Positions 54,093 through 64,000 of a DNA stretch of 64,000 bases are shown here, one piece after another. The position numbers and the translations under genes were made by a program. How positions within the stretch are numbered: position 1 is the first letter of the stretch; each line of letters starts with the position of its first letter. Source of the DNA: Podospora bellae-mahoneyi (Eukaryota; Ascomycota; Sordariomycetes; Sordariales; Podosporaceae). Where the stretch lies: the NCBI RefSeq assembly GCF_035222275.1, contig NW_026946359.1, forward strand, positions 5,084,001 through 5,148,000, written 5' to 3'. The notes below the pieces were generated by a model. It saw nothing but the letters and a program-made list of their open reading frames with translations. It was not told where the DNA came from and ran no database searches.

Positions 54093-55820
54093 TTATGCCA
54101 ACCCAGCAACACCGAGCGCACCAGCCGCAAAATCATTCCCAAATTCCAAATCAAGCCCCTTGAACCCATCCTCCACCAGCCACGACCTCCCCTTCTCAGG
54201 TGTATACAAGACCTCACACGCCCTCCCCACAACCAACAACCCAGGCGGCCTGCTCCCCTCCTGCTCAATCGCCTCCGCCACCCTCTTCAGCGTGGTCCTG
54301 ATAACCCTCTGATCAGGACAACTCGCCCTCTCAATCACAGCACACGGCGTATCAACCGGCCACAACTTCCTCCTCCCCTTCACCTCCGCAGCCTCCTGCT
54401 CCTCAGGAAGATACTCCGTCAGCTCAGCAACCAGCCCAGTGATCCTATGCAGCGCCATCAAGAACACCACCGTCCTGCTCTCCACAAACTCGGGCGGCAC
54501 CGGCGCCTTCCCCTTCTTGCCCGTACCGGTGCAGACCAGCACCTGATCCGCCACGTCCCTCTGCGTAGGCGGCACACCCGCGAACAGCGGCGCCGACAAG
54601 CTGCTCGTTATCCCAGGTAGAACCACCACCCTGTCACCGAGCCCGTGCTGCCTGAAATACTGCACCTCCTCCCCTCCCCGTCCATAAATAAACGGATCCC
54701 CTTGTTTCAGTCTGAGGACTGTCTTCCCCTCCTTCACCCCAACCAAAGCCTGCTCGAGAAACTCCTCTTGTGCCCTGTCCGCATTCCCGGGAAACTTCTT
54801 CGCGATGCTAACCGGTGTCCGACGGGGAATCAGATCTAACACCCCGGCAGGAACAAGCTTATCGGCCAGGATCAAATCAGCGGATTGAATCGCCTTGTAC
54901 GTCGCCCTCGTCAACAAATCGGGATGCCCCGGCCCGCTTCCCGCGAGGATGACCCTCCCGATTTTATCTCTTGGCCCATCACCACCAGTCAGTGATGGTT
55001 TTTGTTGCTGTGACTGGTGGTACGAGTTGAGAACCCCCTCCAGTATCTCCTCCTCACTTATCGCCGCCAGCCGTCTCAGAGGCCAATACTCGCACACTTG
55101 GCTCAGCCACCTCATCCTCCTAGTCTTCTGCTCCTCTTCGCTCTCTTTGCCCTCGAGGACGAGCTTGTTGAAATCAGAGGTTTGGTCGACGCTGTCGTCT
55201 AGACCTTCCGAGTCCAACCCAGAAGAAGAGGAGGATTTATCCTCGGCGATGATCCTCCTCCTGACATCGCCCAACCTGGCGACCGCGCTCCCGAGACCTT
55301 GGGGCAAGCTGGCGGCGATTTCTCGTCTTATCCTAGAAGCGAGCTTGCAGCCCCGGCCGTTGGTGGTGACCCCTATTTGCAGAGGACCGTCGAGGTGGGT
55401 GGAGAGAAGAGAAAAACTGCATAGGGAAGGGCAGTCGACGACGTTGACGGGGATGCGGTTCTTTTTGCAGAGGGTTGAGATTTGAGGGACTGAGGAGTCC
55501 TTTGGGGAGAGGGTGATGAAGACTGCGTCGACTACGTTGTCGACTTCTTCGCGGCCGAGGGTGAAGAGGTCGGTTGACTCAAAGGGACGGGAGAGGTGGG
55601 TTAGCTGGCCCGAGGTGATGTATTGAGTGAGGCTGTAGTGAAGTTCTTCTGGGGGGGTGGGGGAGATGAGGATTGGCTTCGCGCCAGCAGAAAGAGATTG
55701 GGTTGCTCGGGAGGCGGCGAGGGGGTTGGAGCCGATGATGAGGTGGGTGTGGCCTGTTGAGTGTTGGGCTGTGAGGAGGGAGATTGGTGTTGGTGAGGGT
55801 AATGGTGGGTTGGCGGCCAT
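54093..55820 (-). CDS. met1: uroporphyrinogen-III C-methyltransferase / sirohaem synthase Met1
   Basis: Single exon, 575 residues from the ATG at 55820; the upstream in-frame ATG at 55943 lacks family similarity. The N-terminal ~215 residues form a Rossmann-like domain (HLIIGSNPLAASRATQSLSA) of the precorrin-2 dehydrogenase type. The C-terminal half is the SAM-dependent methyltransferase domain: VILAGSGPGHPDLLTRATYK, DLILADKLVP, LKQGDPFIYGRGGEEVQYFR and VVVLPGITSSLSAPLFAGVP. Met1 methylates uroporphyrinogen III at C2 and C7 to make precorrin-2, the sirohaem precursor needed by sulphite and nitrite reductases. It lies in tandem with rho3. Confidence 0.94.
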   Translation of the reverse strand: MAANPPLPSPTPISLLTAQHSTGHTHLIIGSNPLAASRATQSLSAGAKPILISPTPPEELHYSLTQYITSGQLTHLSRPFESTDLFTLGREEVDNVVDAVFITLSPKDSSVPQISTLCKKNRIPVNVVDCPSLCSFSLLSTHLDGPLQIGVTTNGRGCKLASRIRREIAASLPQGLGSAVARLGDVRRRIIAEDKSSSSSGLDSEGLDDSVDQTSDFNKLVLEGKESEEEQKTRRMRWLSQVCEYWPLRRLAAISEEEILEGVLNSYHQSQQQKPSLTGGDGPRDKIGRVILAGSGPGHPDLLTRATYKAIQSADLILADKLVPAGVLDLIPRRTPVSIAKKFPGNADRAQEEFLEQALVGVKEGKTVLRLKQGDPFIYGRGGEEVQYFRQHGLGDRVVVLPGITSSLSAPLFAGVPPTQRDVADQVLVCTGTGKKGKAPVPPEFVESRTVVFLMALHRITGLVAELTEYLPEEQEAAEVKGRRKLWPVDTPCAVIERASCPDQRVIRTTLKRVAEAIEQEGSRPPGLLVVGRACEVLYTPEKGRSWLVEDGFKGLDLEFGNDFAAGALGVAGLA

Positions 55821-57201
55821 TGTGAAGTTTGCGAAGGTGTTGATGATCCGACACCAGCGGGGATGATGAGTTCTGCTGCTGGTGAGGCTGCCAACTGAGA
55901 TGACCACGATATAGAATGTATTGTGTAATGATAAGAGACTCAAGTATAGTCTTCAACTCAGGAGCAAAAGTTGGAGCTTGTTTGACTCAAAAGAGAAGAA
56001 AAAAAGAAAAACAGTGGTGTGGTCAAGAACAAAGCCGGGTCGAGAGATATCTTTTTAAGCATTCCCAGTACCCGCCTCAGGAACCGTTCAAGCCTCCGAG
56101 AATTACACCTCCCTGTCCAATGTCAAGCTGTCCCCGGCTGCAACTCTACAAATATCTTTTGAATCTCCGCTGGTGACTCTTACCATCATGCGTGGGATGC
56201 TCAAACTCTTTATGTAAGCCCATGAAGCACTCGAAGCCTCAGAGTCAAACCAGCCAGTCACAGGCCTCGCTTCTCGACTTACACGAATAAATTCTTTCTG
56301 TTTTGGCGGAGAAGCTGCCTCTTAGCACGGTTAGCGGCCGCTGACGCCATTTCACGAGTTCCGAATTTCAGGGGGTACCCCCCATCTTATCGCCTTATCG
56401 CCACCCCGCGTTCGCTTGCTCCGATTAGGGGCCGACTTCCACTCACCTCCGCGGGGAAAAGGAGAGAGGTGTCGGAGATGTTGCCTCAGCCTGCTCCATC
56501 TCTCACTCTTGTTCCCAGAGTTGAGAACCAATGATGAGCTCAAGATCATCGCTGTGCGTTATCAGTGCTGAAAAGCCAAACAATTGCATCGTCGAACTGG
56601 AAAGACCATTCGCACAGGGTGTATCTGATATGGTCATGTGTATAGCTACAAACTCGATAACGATCTACTCCTTTATGGCAGCAGCCTCTTCTCGATTCGC
56701 AGGACACAATGAGCAACAAAAAACACGCCTCAGAACAATTTGACAGATTAAAAACATTTTACGGAAGCGATATCTCAAGCCCCTCGCGAAACGGCAACCT
56801 CTTGATCTCCCAAAACCACCCCGACATGTGCCTTTTCCACCTCCAAATGACTCGCCCCCAAATTCTTCTGCGTCCTATCTGGATGTTTGAGAACCCCAGA
56901 CTGGTGTTGAGCGGTACGTGATCACATACCCCTCTCGTCGTTTTGCGGACCCGATGGAAAAATAAAATATATATATGTACAATACAATGAAACTGCCTCG
57001 TGAAGCGCCGGAGTCGTCTGGATTCTTTAACCCAAAAAACATCCGCGGAAGAATGATACCGAAAAACAAAATTGATCTGTTGAGAACACCATAAAAGGAC
57101 CAACGCCCGGTGTTGCTGTGATGATATGGTCGTGATATGAAGCATGGGCATTCGTGTGCCCGGCCGATTCTCGTGGGTGGTTGACTGGCCGAGAGAGTGC
57201 G
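55821..57201. other. intergenic region
   Basis: 1.4 kb between met1 and rho3 with no supported gene. Confidence 0.5.
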
Positions 57202-58110
57202 TTACATGACGGTGCACTTGGACTCGTCTCGTTCCTTCTTCACAGACAAGGCAACCCGCGCAGCTTCGGTGAAGGCCTCGTTGACTCCCCTATTGCGCAT
57301 GGCCGAACACTCGAGATACCGGAGGGCGTGGATTCGGCGCGCAACCTCGAGTCCTTGGTCGTAGTTGATCATAGGCTTCTTTTCTCGTGGGTTGCCATCC
57401 TCGTTGGCACCATCCTCTTCCTCGTTCCCTTCGCGAAGATCGCACTTTAGCGCGACCAGCACAAGCTTCACCCCTGGGCAATTATCGGCGATCTCGCCCA
57501 CCCATTTGCTCTCGACGTTTTCAAGCGAATCTTTGCTATCGACCGAATAGCAAAGCATGATCAAATCGGTGTCATCTGGGTTTATTGTCAGTACACCGTC
57601 AACTAATGACGTACCACGTGTGGCTGTGGGATATACCGTAGGAAAGACTTCGTAGTCTGTCAAATTCTTCTTGGCCGGCTGTGTCCCACAGTGAGAGCTC
57701 AATGTGAACATTGTCAACAAAAATATCTATCAACCTCCCAGTTAGCGCAAGTCCCAGAGCCTTTGACTCTCCTCATTGGATGTTCCTCCAAAAACGCACC
57801 ATGGACGTAGTTTTCGAAAACCGTCGGCTCGTAGACCGTTGGGAAGTAGCTGTGGGTCAAAGTTGAGTATATTGCTCGTCAAGATAGGGGCGGCAACATT
57901 GCGCAGACAACAACATACCCTCTGGTGAAGACATTGAGCAACGATGTCTTTCCGCAAGCACCGTCGCCGCTGTTTCGGGACCAAGGTTAGATGAACTGCA
58001 CAGACATCATAGGTGAAAGCTCCGAGAAGCTCCACAAGACCAATCGGGGCAACTTACAGCAAGACGAGCTTGCGCTGCACCGTCTTGGAACCCCCGAGAC
58101 CGCAAGGCAT
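57202..58110 (-). CDS. rho3: Rho-family GTPase Rho3
   Basis: Five exons (58110-58058, 57969-57919, 57849-57800, 57726-57637, 57575-57202) join in frame to 205 residues. The P-loop is GDGACGKT (19-26). Switch I is [13 protein letters not shown], and switch II is [21 protein letters not shown] replaces the usual TKCDL context, and ECSAM is the G5 loop. The protein ends in KCTVM, a CaaX prenylation box. The near-exact N-terminal match to [19 protein letters not shown] and the Glu/Asp-rich insert identify Rho3 rather than Rho1, Rho4 or Cdc42. Rho3 controls polarised secretion and septation at the plasma membrane. The dense introns are typical of fungal rho genes. Confidence 0.93.
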
Positions 58111-59588
58111 TGTGCGAGTGTGGGCGAGACAGGAAATGGGATACTTGCTTCGGTGTGCGGATGGACCTGGTGGTGAGTTGGGACGGCAGCGCGTGGGCTA
58201 TGGCAAAGACAGTGGCAGTAGCAAAAGCAAGGTGCGTTGTTCGTTGCGCGCGCGAGTGGTACTATCTCTATTGGATTCGGTTTCTTTGCGATGGACGTCG
58301 GACTGTGGATTGATCCGAACTGTCGGGGCGAGATAAAATAGTAGTTTGAAAAGTAAAAAAGCAGTGGACGAAGGTTTGGGACACCAGAAGTCGCAGGCAG
58401 GCAGGCAGGTGACGGACGGCGGGCGGGTCAAGTGTGTGTCAATTGAACAAAGTACTCGAGCAGGCGCGTGCAGAAGACGGCGGTGGTTTGGGCGGCGGCG
58501 GTGAGCGAATGTGTGTTACTCGGTACAGAATGCGTGACGCCGGTTTGGAGGTCAGAATCAGAAAATGAGCGGAAGGGACTTGGGAACGTGGGAGGCTCCA
58601 AGATAGATCCGGGGGGTGAAATTGAAGCCGGAGATGAAGTCAGCGAGATTGGCAGGGCACCAGTGACGACCCGCCCCTGCCCACAGTGGATATTCGAGGT
58701 TCATAGCCAAGTACTAGCGGCCTTCCAGCTTGCCAGTTCCAGACCATGAAGGGCACGGTACGGATTTGGGAAATGGGGGGTAGCGCTGTGGCTGTGGGGC
58801 GCGACTCGGTTCAGTGTTAGCGCTCACTAGGGCCTGCCGGCGAATTTATATATGTCGGGGGGGCGGATTTTGGTGGTAGGGCTCTCCTGAGCATCAGAAT
58901 GCGATATCTTAAGATCCAGAAATTGTCTTTAAAGCATAACTACCTGACATACGTTGTGTTAGTATCCTGTGCTTGTCCGATTGGGTAACCCTTCGAAATC
59001 CCTTCAGTCGGCTAGAATGTATCGTGCTAACTGCTTACTCTCACCACTCACCTTCCATGACAAGTATTCCCTTAGAACTAACAGCTCGATGACACCCTCC
59101 CGCCACCCCACCACCTTCCCGTCTAGATCCCGGCCAGGCAGTGAACTTGCATCAATAAAGACAGATATCGATTGCCTATAACTTGCTCAGCTCTCGGCAC
59201 CCCTCTCCTCTTCACATGCAGACGGCATTCAGTTCGACAGATAATCCACCTGGAAGTTTCAACCAAAAGTTTCCCGCCCTATGATCAGTTCACCTTGTGC
59301 AAAATCAGTCCTGACCTTGGCGGTATAGTTGTTCTCGATACTAAACCAGGGTATCATTCTTGACGCGGGCTTCCACCAACGATGAACCTTGTATTTTAAA
59401 TGAACAGACTTCTGCGGCCGACGAGGATATATCCTTACAACTTCTCCTTCCTCCTACCCAACTACCATATTTGCGAGAACTGACCTGTTCTCCGGGTATC
59501 AAATGTATTTCAAAACCATAAACATGCTTCCTTATGCCGAATACCACTCCATAACCTTACATCCTTGTCCCATGAGACCTAAAACCTG
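58111..59588. other. intergenic region, rho3 promoter
   Basis: 1.5 kb with no supported protein gene. Confidence 0.5.
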
Positions 59589-60755
59589 TTACCGTCGCTC
59601 CGCCCGGTCTGCAATCTTCATCTCGGCCGCTCTGCTGTGAAGTTTGTTGGCAAACCCAGCATCACCACCGTATCTCTTGTTGCGCTGACGAGCCAAGTCC
59701 TCTGCCTCCTTTTCTGCCCGCTCTCGAGCCTCGATGGCAGCAAGCCTCTCTTGGCGGGTTTTGTCCAGGTCGGTAGCCGCCTCTTGCATGGCGGCAAGCT
59801 TACGCGCACGCTCCTCCTCCTGCGCGCTGCGGTCCAGGTTGCCACTGCGATCTTCAAAATCCCGGCGAGGCCTGTCCCGTCTCTCGTCATTCTCTCGTCT
59901 GCCGCAGTTGTCTCGTCTTTCATAGTTGTCTCTCCTATCGCGGCTATCCCTTCCATCACGGCTATCCCGCCTGTCGCGACTGTCTCTCCTATCACGGCTG
60001 TCTCTTCTGTCGCGGCTGTCTCTTCTGTCTTTACCGCGGCGCTCGGGCGAGTCTCTTCTGCGTCTTCGTCGATCATCATCGCGAGACTCGCGTCGTCGAG
60101 GACTCCTGGATCTGTCCCTGGATTCTGACCTGTGCCGTCGGGAACGCCTCTCGCCATGTCTGTCTTCGTCACGGTGACGGTGTGATCGGTGATGGTGGGA
60201 GCGATGCTTGTGCCTCCTCTCTTCCTTGCTCTTGGATGACTGGGGGTCTTCGATACCCATCGACGCGAAAATTTGCCTCCTCTTTACTGGGTCGTTCATC
60301 ATCTTTTCATATGCCTCTTGTTCCTGTCTCTTAATCGCCAGCAGTGGGTCCTCCCTAATCTTTGCGGCGACATCTCGAGGGTTAGCGATAGCTGGGGCCG
60401 CAGCAACATCCTCGATCGCAGACTGCTTCGAGAGCTTCTTCACCTCGTTATCCTGAAGGAGTTTGTCGATGCGGCGCTTCCCCAGCAGGTAGGCCTCGTT
60501 TTCCGCGGCATCTCCAGCCTGCCCAGTCGGCCCAGCGTACATCCATTCGACGCGATCAATTTTGCGCTTGCCGCCTGCCGCCTCGAGCGCCTTTTGAATC
60601 TCCTCCTTTTTTCGCTCCTCTTCAATCTCCTGGAGTCGCTGTTGGAGCTTCTTGCGTTCGGCAATTGCTTCGGCTTCGGCTTTTTGAGTGGCTGCGAGAT
60701 TGGCTGACCGCTGGGGATGCCAGCTCTTTTTCATGTTAAGGTCTCCGGAACCCAT
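59589..60755 (-). CDS. cwc25: pre-mRNA splicing factor Cwc25
   Basis: Single exon, 388 residues from the ATG at 60755 (the upstream in-frame ATG at 60875 lacks family similarity). The N-terminus MGSGDLNMKKSWHPQRSANL is the start of the Cir_N/Cwc25 domain, followed by a coiled coil rich in Lys/Glu and RVEWMYAGPTGQ, a Cwc25 signature. The middle is an Arg/Asp/Ser-rich region with a tandem RDRRDS tract, then a second charged coiled coil. Cwc25 joins the spliceosome at the first catalytic step. It diverges from the CSN2 gene across 850 bp. Confidence 0.92.
   Translation of the reverse strand: MGSGDLNMKKSWHPQRSANLAATQKAEAEAIAERKKLQQRLQEIEEERKKEEIQKALEAAGGKRKIDRVEWMYAGPTGQAGDAAENEAYLLGKRRIDKLLQDNEVKKLSKQSAIEDVAAAPAIANPRDVAAKIREDPLLAIKRQEQEAYEKMMNDPVKRRQIFASMGIEDPQSSKSKEERRHKHRSHHHRSHRHRDEDRHGERRSRRHRSESRDRSRSPRRRESRDDDRRRRRRDSPERRGKDRRDSRDRRDSRDRRDSRDRRDSRDGRDSRDRRDNYERRDNCGRRENDERRDRPRRDFEDRSGNLDRSAQEEERARKLAAMQEAATDLDKTRQERLAAIEARERAEKEAEDLARQRNKRYGGDAGFANKLHSRAAEMKIADRAERR
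59927..60032 (-). repeat. coding minisatellite (RDRRDS repeats of Cwc25)
   Basis: About six near-identical 18-bp units encode alternating Arg-Asp-Arg-Arg-Asp-Ser. The tract is likely to vary in length between strains. Confidence 0.8.
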
Positions 60756-61603
60756 CTTGTCGGTATTGTTGATGCTCTCACGCTGCGTTGAAGTGGGTGA
60801 TGGAAATGTTGTTGGTGGAAACAAAACGCAGTGAGCAGAGAAGAGGCGAAAGTGAGGTGTGTTTTGCGACCGCAATTAATTGTGGGGCTAGCATGGAGGC
60901 AGGGATCTTAGCTTTCGGGCCCAAGTGCCGCATGAATACTGGACCCTAACCCCGACGCTTGCCTAGTGAATTACATGTCACTTGCGCGTTTCGAGGCCAA
61001 CATTTCAAACTTTCTCAACTGTGTTAGCAATTTGAAAGAATGATCAATCGACCACTTAAGATAGCAGAGAGGTGTCTTGGAATAGCGAGCAAACTTTTGA
61101 AGATCTTTAAATATGCTCAAGAGGTCTGCTGCCTATCATTTCAGACCTTTGCTTTGTTGTAGTATCCATTTTCCTGCCTACATTGGATCTCTTGCTTAAG
61201 GCGAAAATAACCAAAGAAAAGGCACTTGGATTCTGAGCTACTATTTGGGTAGTGAGAGAAAGTAAGGGGACCTGTTGCTTTCCGACTCGGAAGAGTAGCC
61301 CCAAGCATCTATCAATACATGTTTTGCGCATGTCTCGACATTGTTTACCATAAGATAATATGCAAATAGCGGGAACCGGCTCGTACCCTTGCGCGGCCCA
61401 CAGCACTACCCCCACACTTGGCAACCAGATCCCCACCATTCCAATCAGCTTCAGCCTTACCACAACTGCCTGGAACAACCTCCAGCGGGGAGCTGTCCTG
61501 GAAACAACAACTCTCGATTTTCGGAGCTCCCAAACTCGCGACCCCACATCATCGCCACACCAAATAGGTACCAAATCGATTGGTAAACAACTCAGTCATC
61601 ATC
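60756..61603. other. divergent promoter region, cwc25 / csn2
   Basis: 850 bp between divergent genes. No supported coding sequence. Confidence 0.5.
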
Positions 61604-63129
61604 ATGTCTGACGACGATTTCATGCAAGCCTCTGATGAGGACTACGACTTCGACTACGAAGACGAGGAGGAGGAGGACAGCGGTGATGTCGACATTGAGA
61701 ACAAATACTACAATGCGAAACAGACCAAGACGAGCGATCCCGAAGAGGCCATCACGGAGTTTCTCAGTATTCCATCGCTAGAACCAGAGAAGGGAGAATG
61801 GGGTTTCAAAGGCCTCAAGCAAGCCATCAAGCTGGAGTTTAAGCTCGGCCGGTATCAACAGGTGAGTGCATCGTGAATATCCGGAACAGATGGGTCGCCA
61901 CATGCTGACCGGCTTCCATCTAGGCTCTCGATCACTACAAGGAGCTCCTCACATATGTCAAATCGTCAGTCACCAGAAACTACTCAGAGAAATCGATCGA
62001 CAACATGCTCAACTATGTCGAGAAAGGAGCCGACAACCCGGCAGCGGTCAAGTTCATCGAGCAATTCTACTCCGAAACCCTCAAATGCTTCCAGAACACC
62101 AACAACGAGCGTCTATGGCTCAAGACCAACATCAAGCTCGCCAGGCTACTGCTCGATCGAAAGGACTACCACGCCATGACCCGGAAGATCAAGGAGCTTC
62201 ACAAGGCTTGCCAGAAGGAGGACGGAACTGACGACCCCAGCAAAGGCACATATTCTCTCGAGATCTACGCCCTGGAGATTCAGATGTACTCGGCGATGCG
62301 CAACAACAACCAGCTCAAGATTCTCTACAACAAGGCGCTGAAAGTCAAGTCGGCAGTGCCTCATCCCAAGATTCAGGGCATCATCCGCGAGTGCGGCGGC
62401 AAAATGCACATGAGCGAGGAGAACTGGAAAGAGGCCCAGAGCGACTTTTTCGAAGCTTTCCGCAACTACGATGAGGCCGGCGATCTTAGGCGGATCCAGG
62501 TGCTCAAATACTTGCTGTTGACAACCATGCTCATGAAGTCGGACATCAACCCCTTTGACAGTCAGGAGACCAAGCCGTACAAGAACGACCCTCGCATCGC
62601 CGCCATGACGGACCTGGTGGATGCATATCAACGGGATGACATTTACAAGTACGAGGACGTGCTCCAGAAGAACACGGATCTGCTTGCGGACCCTTTTATT
62701 GCTGAGAACATCGACGAGGTTACGCGTAACATGCGGACCAAGGGCGTTCTTAAGCTTATTGCCCCGTACACTCGCATGCGGTTGAGCTGGATCGCCAAGC
62801 AGCTGCAGATTGGAGAAGAGGAGGTCCAGGATATTGTCAGCTACCTTATTGTTGACGGCAGGGTACAGGGCCGGATTGATGAGCACGCTGGCACGTTTGA
62901 GATTGAGTCCAAGGGCGACGCTGATCGCATTCAGGCGATTGAGACTCTGGCGAGCGCGGTGGGGGATTTGTACACATCTGTGTTCAAGGATTCGGAGGGG
63001 TTCAAGATCATGCAGTCGTATGACAATATCATGATGGATATGCATCCTGGTGACGATCGGATGATGAGGCCGTCGGTTCCGGGGTATAGGAGGGACGGGA
63101 GGAGTAGGAGTGGGGTGATGATTCACTAG
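61604..63129 (+). CDS. csn-2: COP9 signalosome subunit 2 (Csn2)
   Basis: Exons 61604-61861 and 61924-63129 join in frame to 487 residues, the usual length. The acidic N-terminus (MSDDDFMQASDEDYDFDYED) is characteristic of Csn2. TPR-like helices follow (ARLLLDRKDYHAMTRKIKEL, YALEIQMYSAMRNNNQLKIL). The C-terminal PCI domain (~300-420) contains RMRLSWIAKQLQIGEEEVQD and IVDGRVQGRIDEHAGTFEIE. The COP9 signalosome removes Nedd8 from cullins. Csn2 contacts the cullin and is essential for deneddylation. Confidence 0.96.
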
Positions 63130-64000
63130 TTCTTTTTCGGGGAGGGGGGATATGGCGATAGATTTATGAAATGGGTTTTGTATGGCATGAATATTGATAG
63201 CGGATTCTGCCTTATGGGATGAGGAAGATGGGGCGGCGGGTGGAGGGGGTGGAGATTGGGTTGGGGGGTTGGTATGCGAACCGCTGGTTTATTCATCACA
63301 GCAGAGAATTAAAGAGAACAGAAATACTTTAGCATTCCTTGCTCGGGTTCGTTGTGGTTGTTGGGGGTATTTTGACCTGCCTGCTTAGAAAGGGGGATAT
63401 CCACTCTTCTTTTTGCAAGTTATCAGGGAGGTGTATATCCCACTTGTGTTTTTTTACGAGGGCAGGTAGGTGTAGGTAGGTATGGGGCTTTGGTGGAAAG
63501 GGGGGCGGATATCAACAACCGAGATCAACAACCTACGTGTATGTATGTATGTATGTATGCACCCCCACGTAAAACGGCACGTTCAACGACCCCCAGATCC
63601 AAACTCTGGCTGTTAGTATCCAACCACCTTCGAGTAAGCACATTGGGTCCAGAATTCTTCCGTCCGTGACCTGTGCCGTCTGTGCCGTGTGCCGTCTCTA
63701 CTTACCTCTGTACCAGACTTGGGGGCTTTTCCGCTCCAAGGGTGCAGCATATATAGGTACATTGGCTTAGTTAGGCACCTGCCGAAACCAAAGAAAGCTG
63801 ACCCATGGGACAAGGTTTCGATAGCTTTTTGGGGTCCGGGGGTGGTGGGTGGTAGCAAAGATGGGAAGATTTCTGTCGTGTTCGATTGTTCTTCTGGGGG
63901 AAGCCGGGCTGAGGCATGATACTTCTGTTAATGAGTTGGGAGAGTTCTTGGCTCTCGGACTTGAAGGGGGGGATATTGGTTTGGGGTTTGGGACGTGAAG
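63130..64000. other. 3' flank of csn2, no gene seen
   Basis: No supported gene. A (TATG)5 repeat lies at about 63540-63559. Confidence 0.45.

Noticed and set aside
59637-60128. Plus-strand ORF opposite cwc25 with Ser/Leu or Val/Ala repeats
   Set aside because: Shadow of the RDRRDS repeats on the coding strand.
62146-63126. 326-codon minus-strand ORF opposite csn2
   Set aside because: Exact antisense shadow of the CSN2 coding exon; Leu/Val/Arg-rich with no domain.

Overview
The window looks like nuclear chromosomal DNA of a filamentous ascomycete, probably Sordariomycetes and perhaps Sordariales. The genes are compact, with 50-90 bp GT..AG introns and CTAAC-type branch points. Dispersed 5S rRNA genes and fungal-specific proteins are present: AL-2-type lycopene cyclase/phytoene synthase, CRY-DASH with an RGG tail, CBM1, cutinase, Pbs2 and Rho3. 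I rebuilt exons by hand; every multi-exon model given with exon coordinates closes in frame. Species cannot be fixed from the sequence alone.

Layout. 0.7-4.5 kb: a fungal membrane protein of unknown function and a secreted CE3 acetylxylan esterase with a CBM1. 5.4-14.7 kb: an accessory, repeat-rich island with a Ty3/gypsy pol fragment, a broken pogo/Fot1-like transposase, the end of a Tad-like LINE, a (GATT)17 array, a kinase-like (APH) pseudogene, an NPP1-like secreted protein gene and a secreted precursor with three copies of a peptide ending in Lys-Lys. A 3' half and a 5' half of a 5S rRNA gene, both on the minus strand and in the right order, bracket this island. The two secreted-protein genes each carry ACG where an initiating ATG would be expected.

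15.0-25.3 kb: al-2 (carotenoid synthesis), a divergent mitochondrial hotdog thioesterase, a 3.7 kb stretch without recognisable genes, and CRY-DASH; al-2 and CRY-DASH are light-related. 25-31 kb: two dispersed 5S genes around a secreted cutinase. 31.4-36.4 kb: a 1,537-residue NLR-type protein (SesB-like alpha/beta hydrolase, P-loop NTPase, ankyrin repeats), a class linked to fungal non-self recognition and regulated cell death.

36.5-63.1 kb: mostly conserved core genes. They are a Nudix hydrolase, a DUF6601-like membrane protein, the HOG-pathway MAPKK Pbs2, a PIN-like carrier, a flavin split-barrel protein, methylcrotonyl-CoA carboxylase alpha, a SUR7/PalI membrane protein, tRNA-Asn(GTT), the sirohaem methyltransferase Met1, Rho3, splicing factor Cwc25 and COP9 signalosome subunit 2. 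Plant-polymer enzymes (CE3-CBM1, cutinase) and the NPP1-like protein suggest a saprotroph or plant-associated fungus; that is inference.
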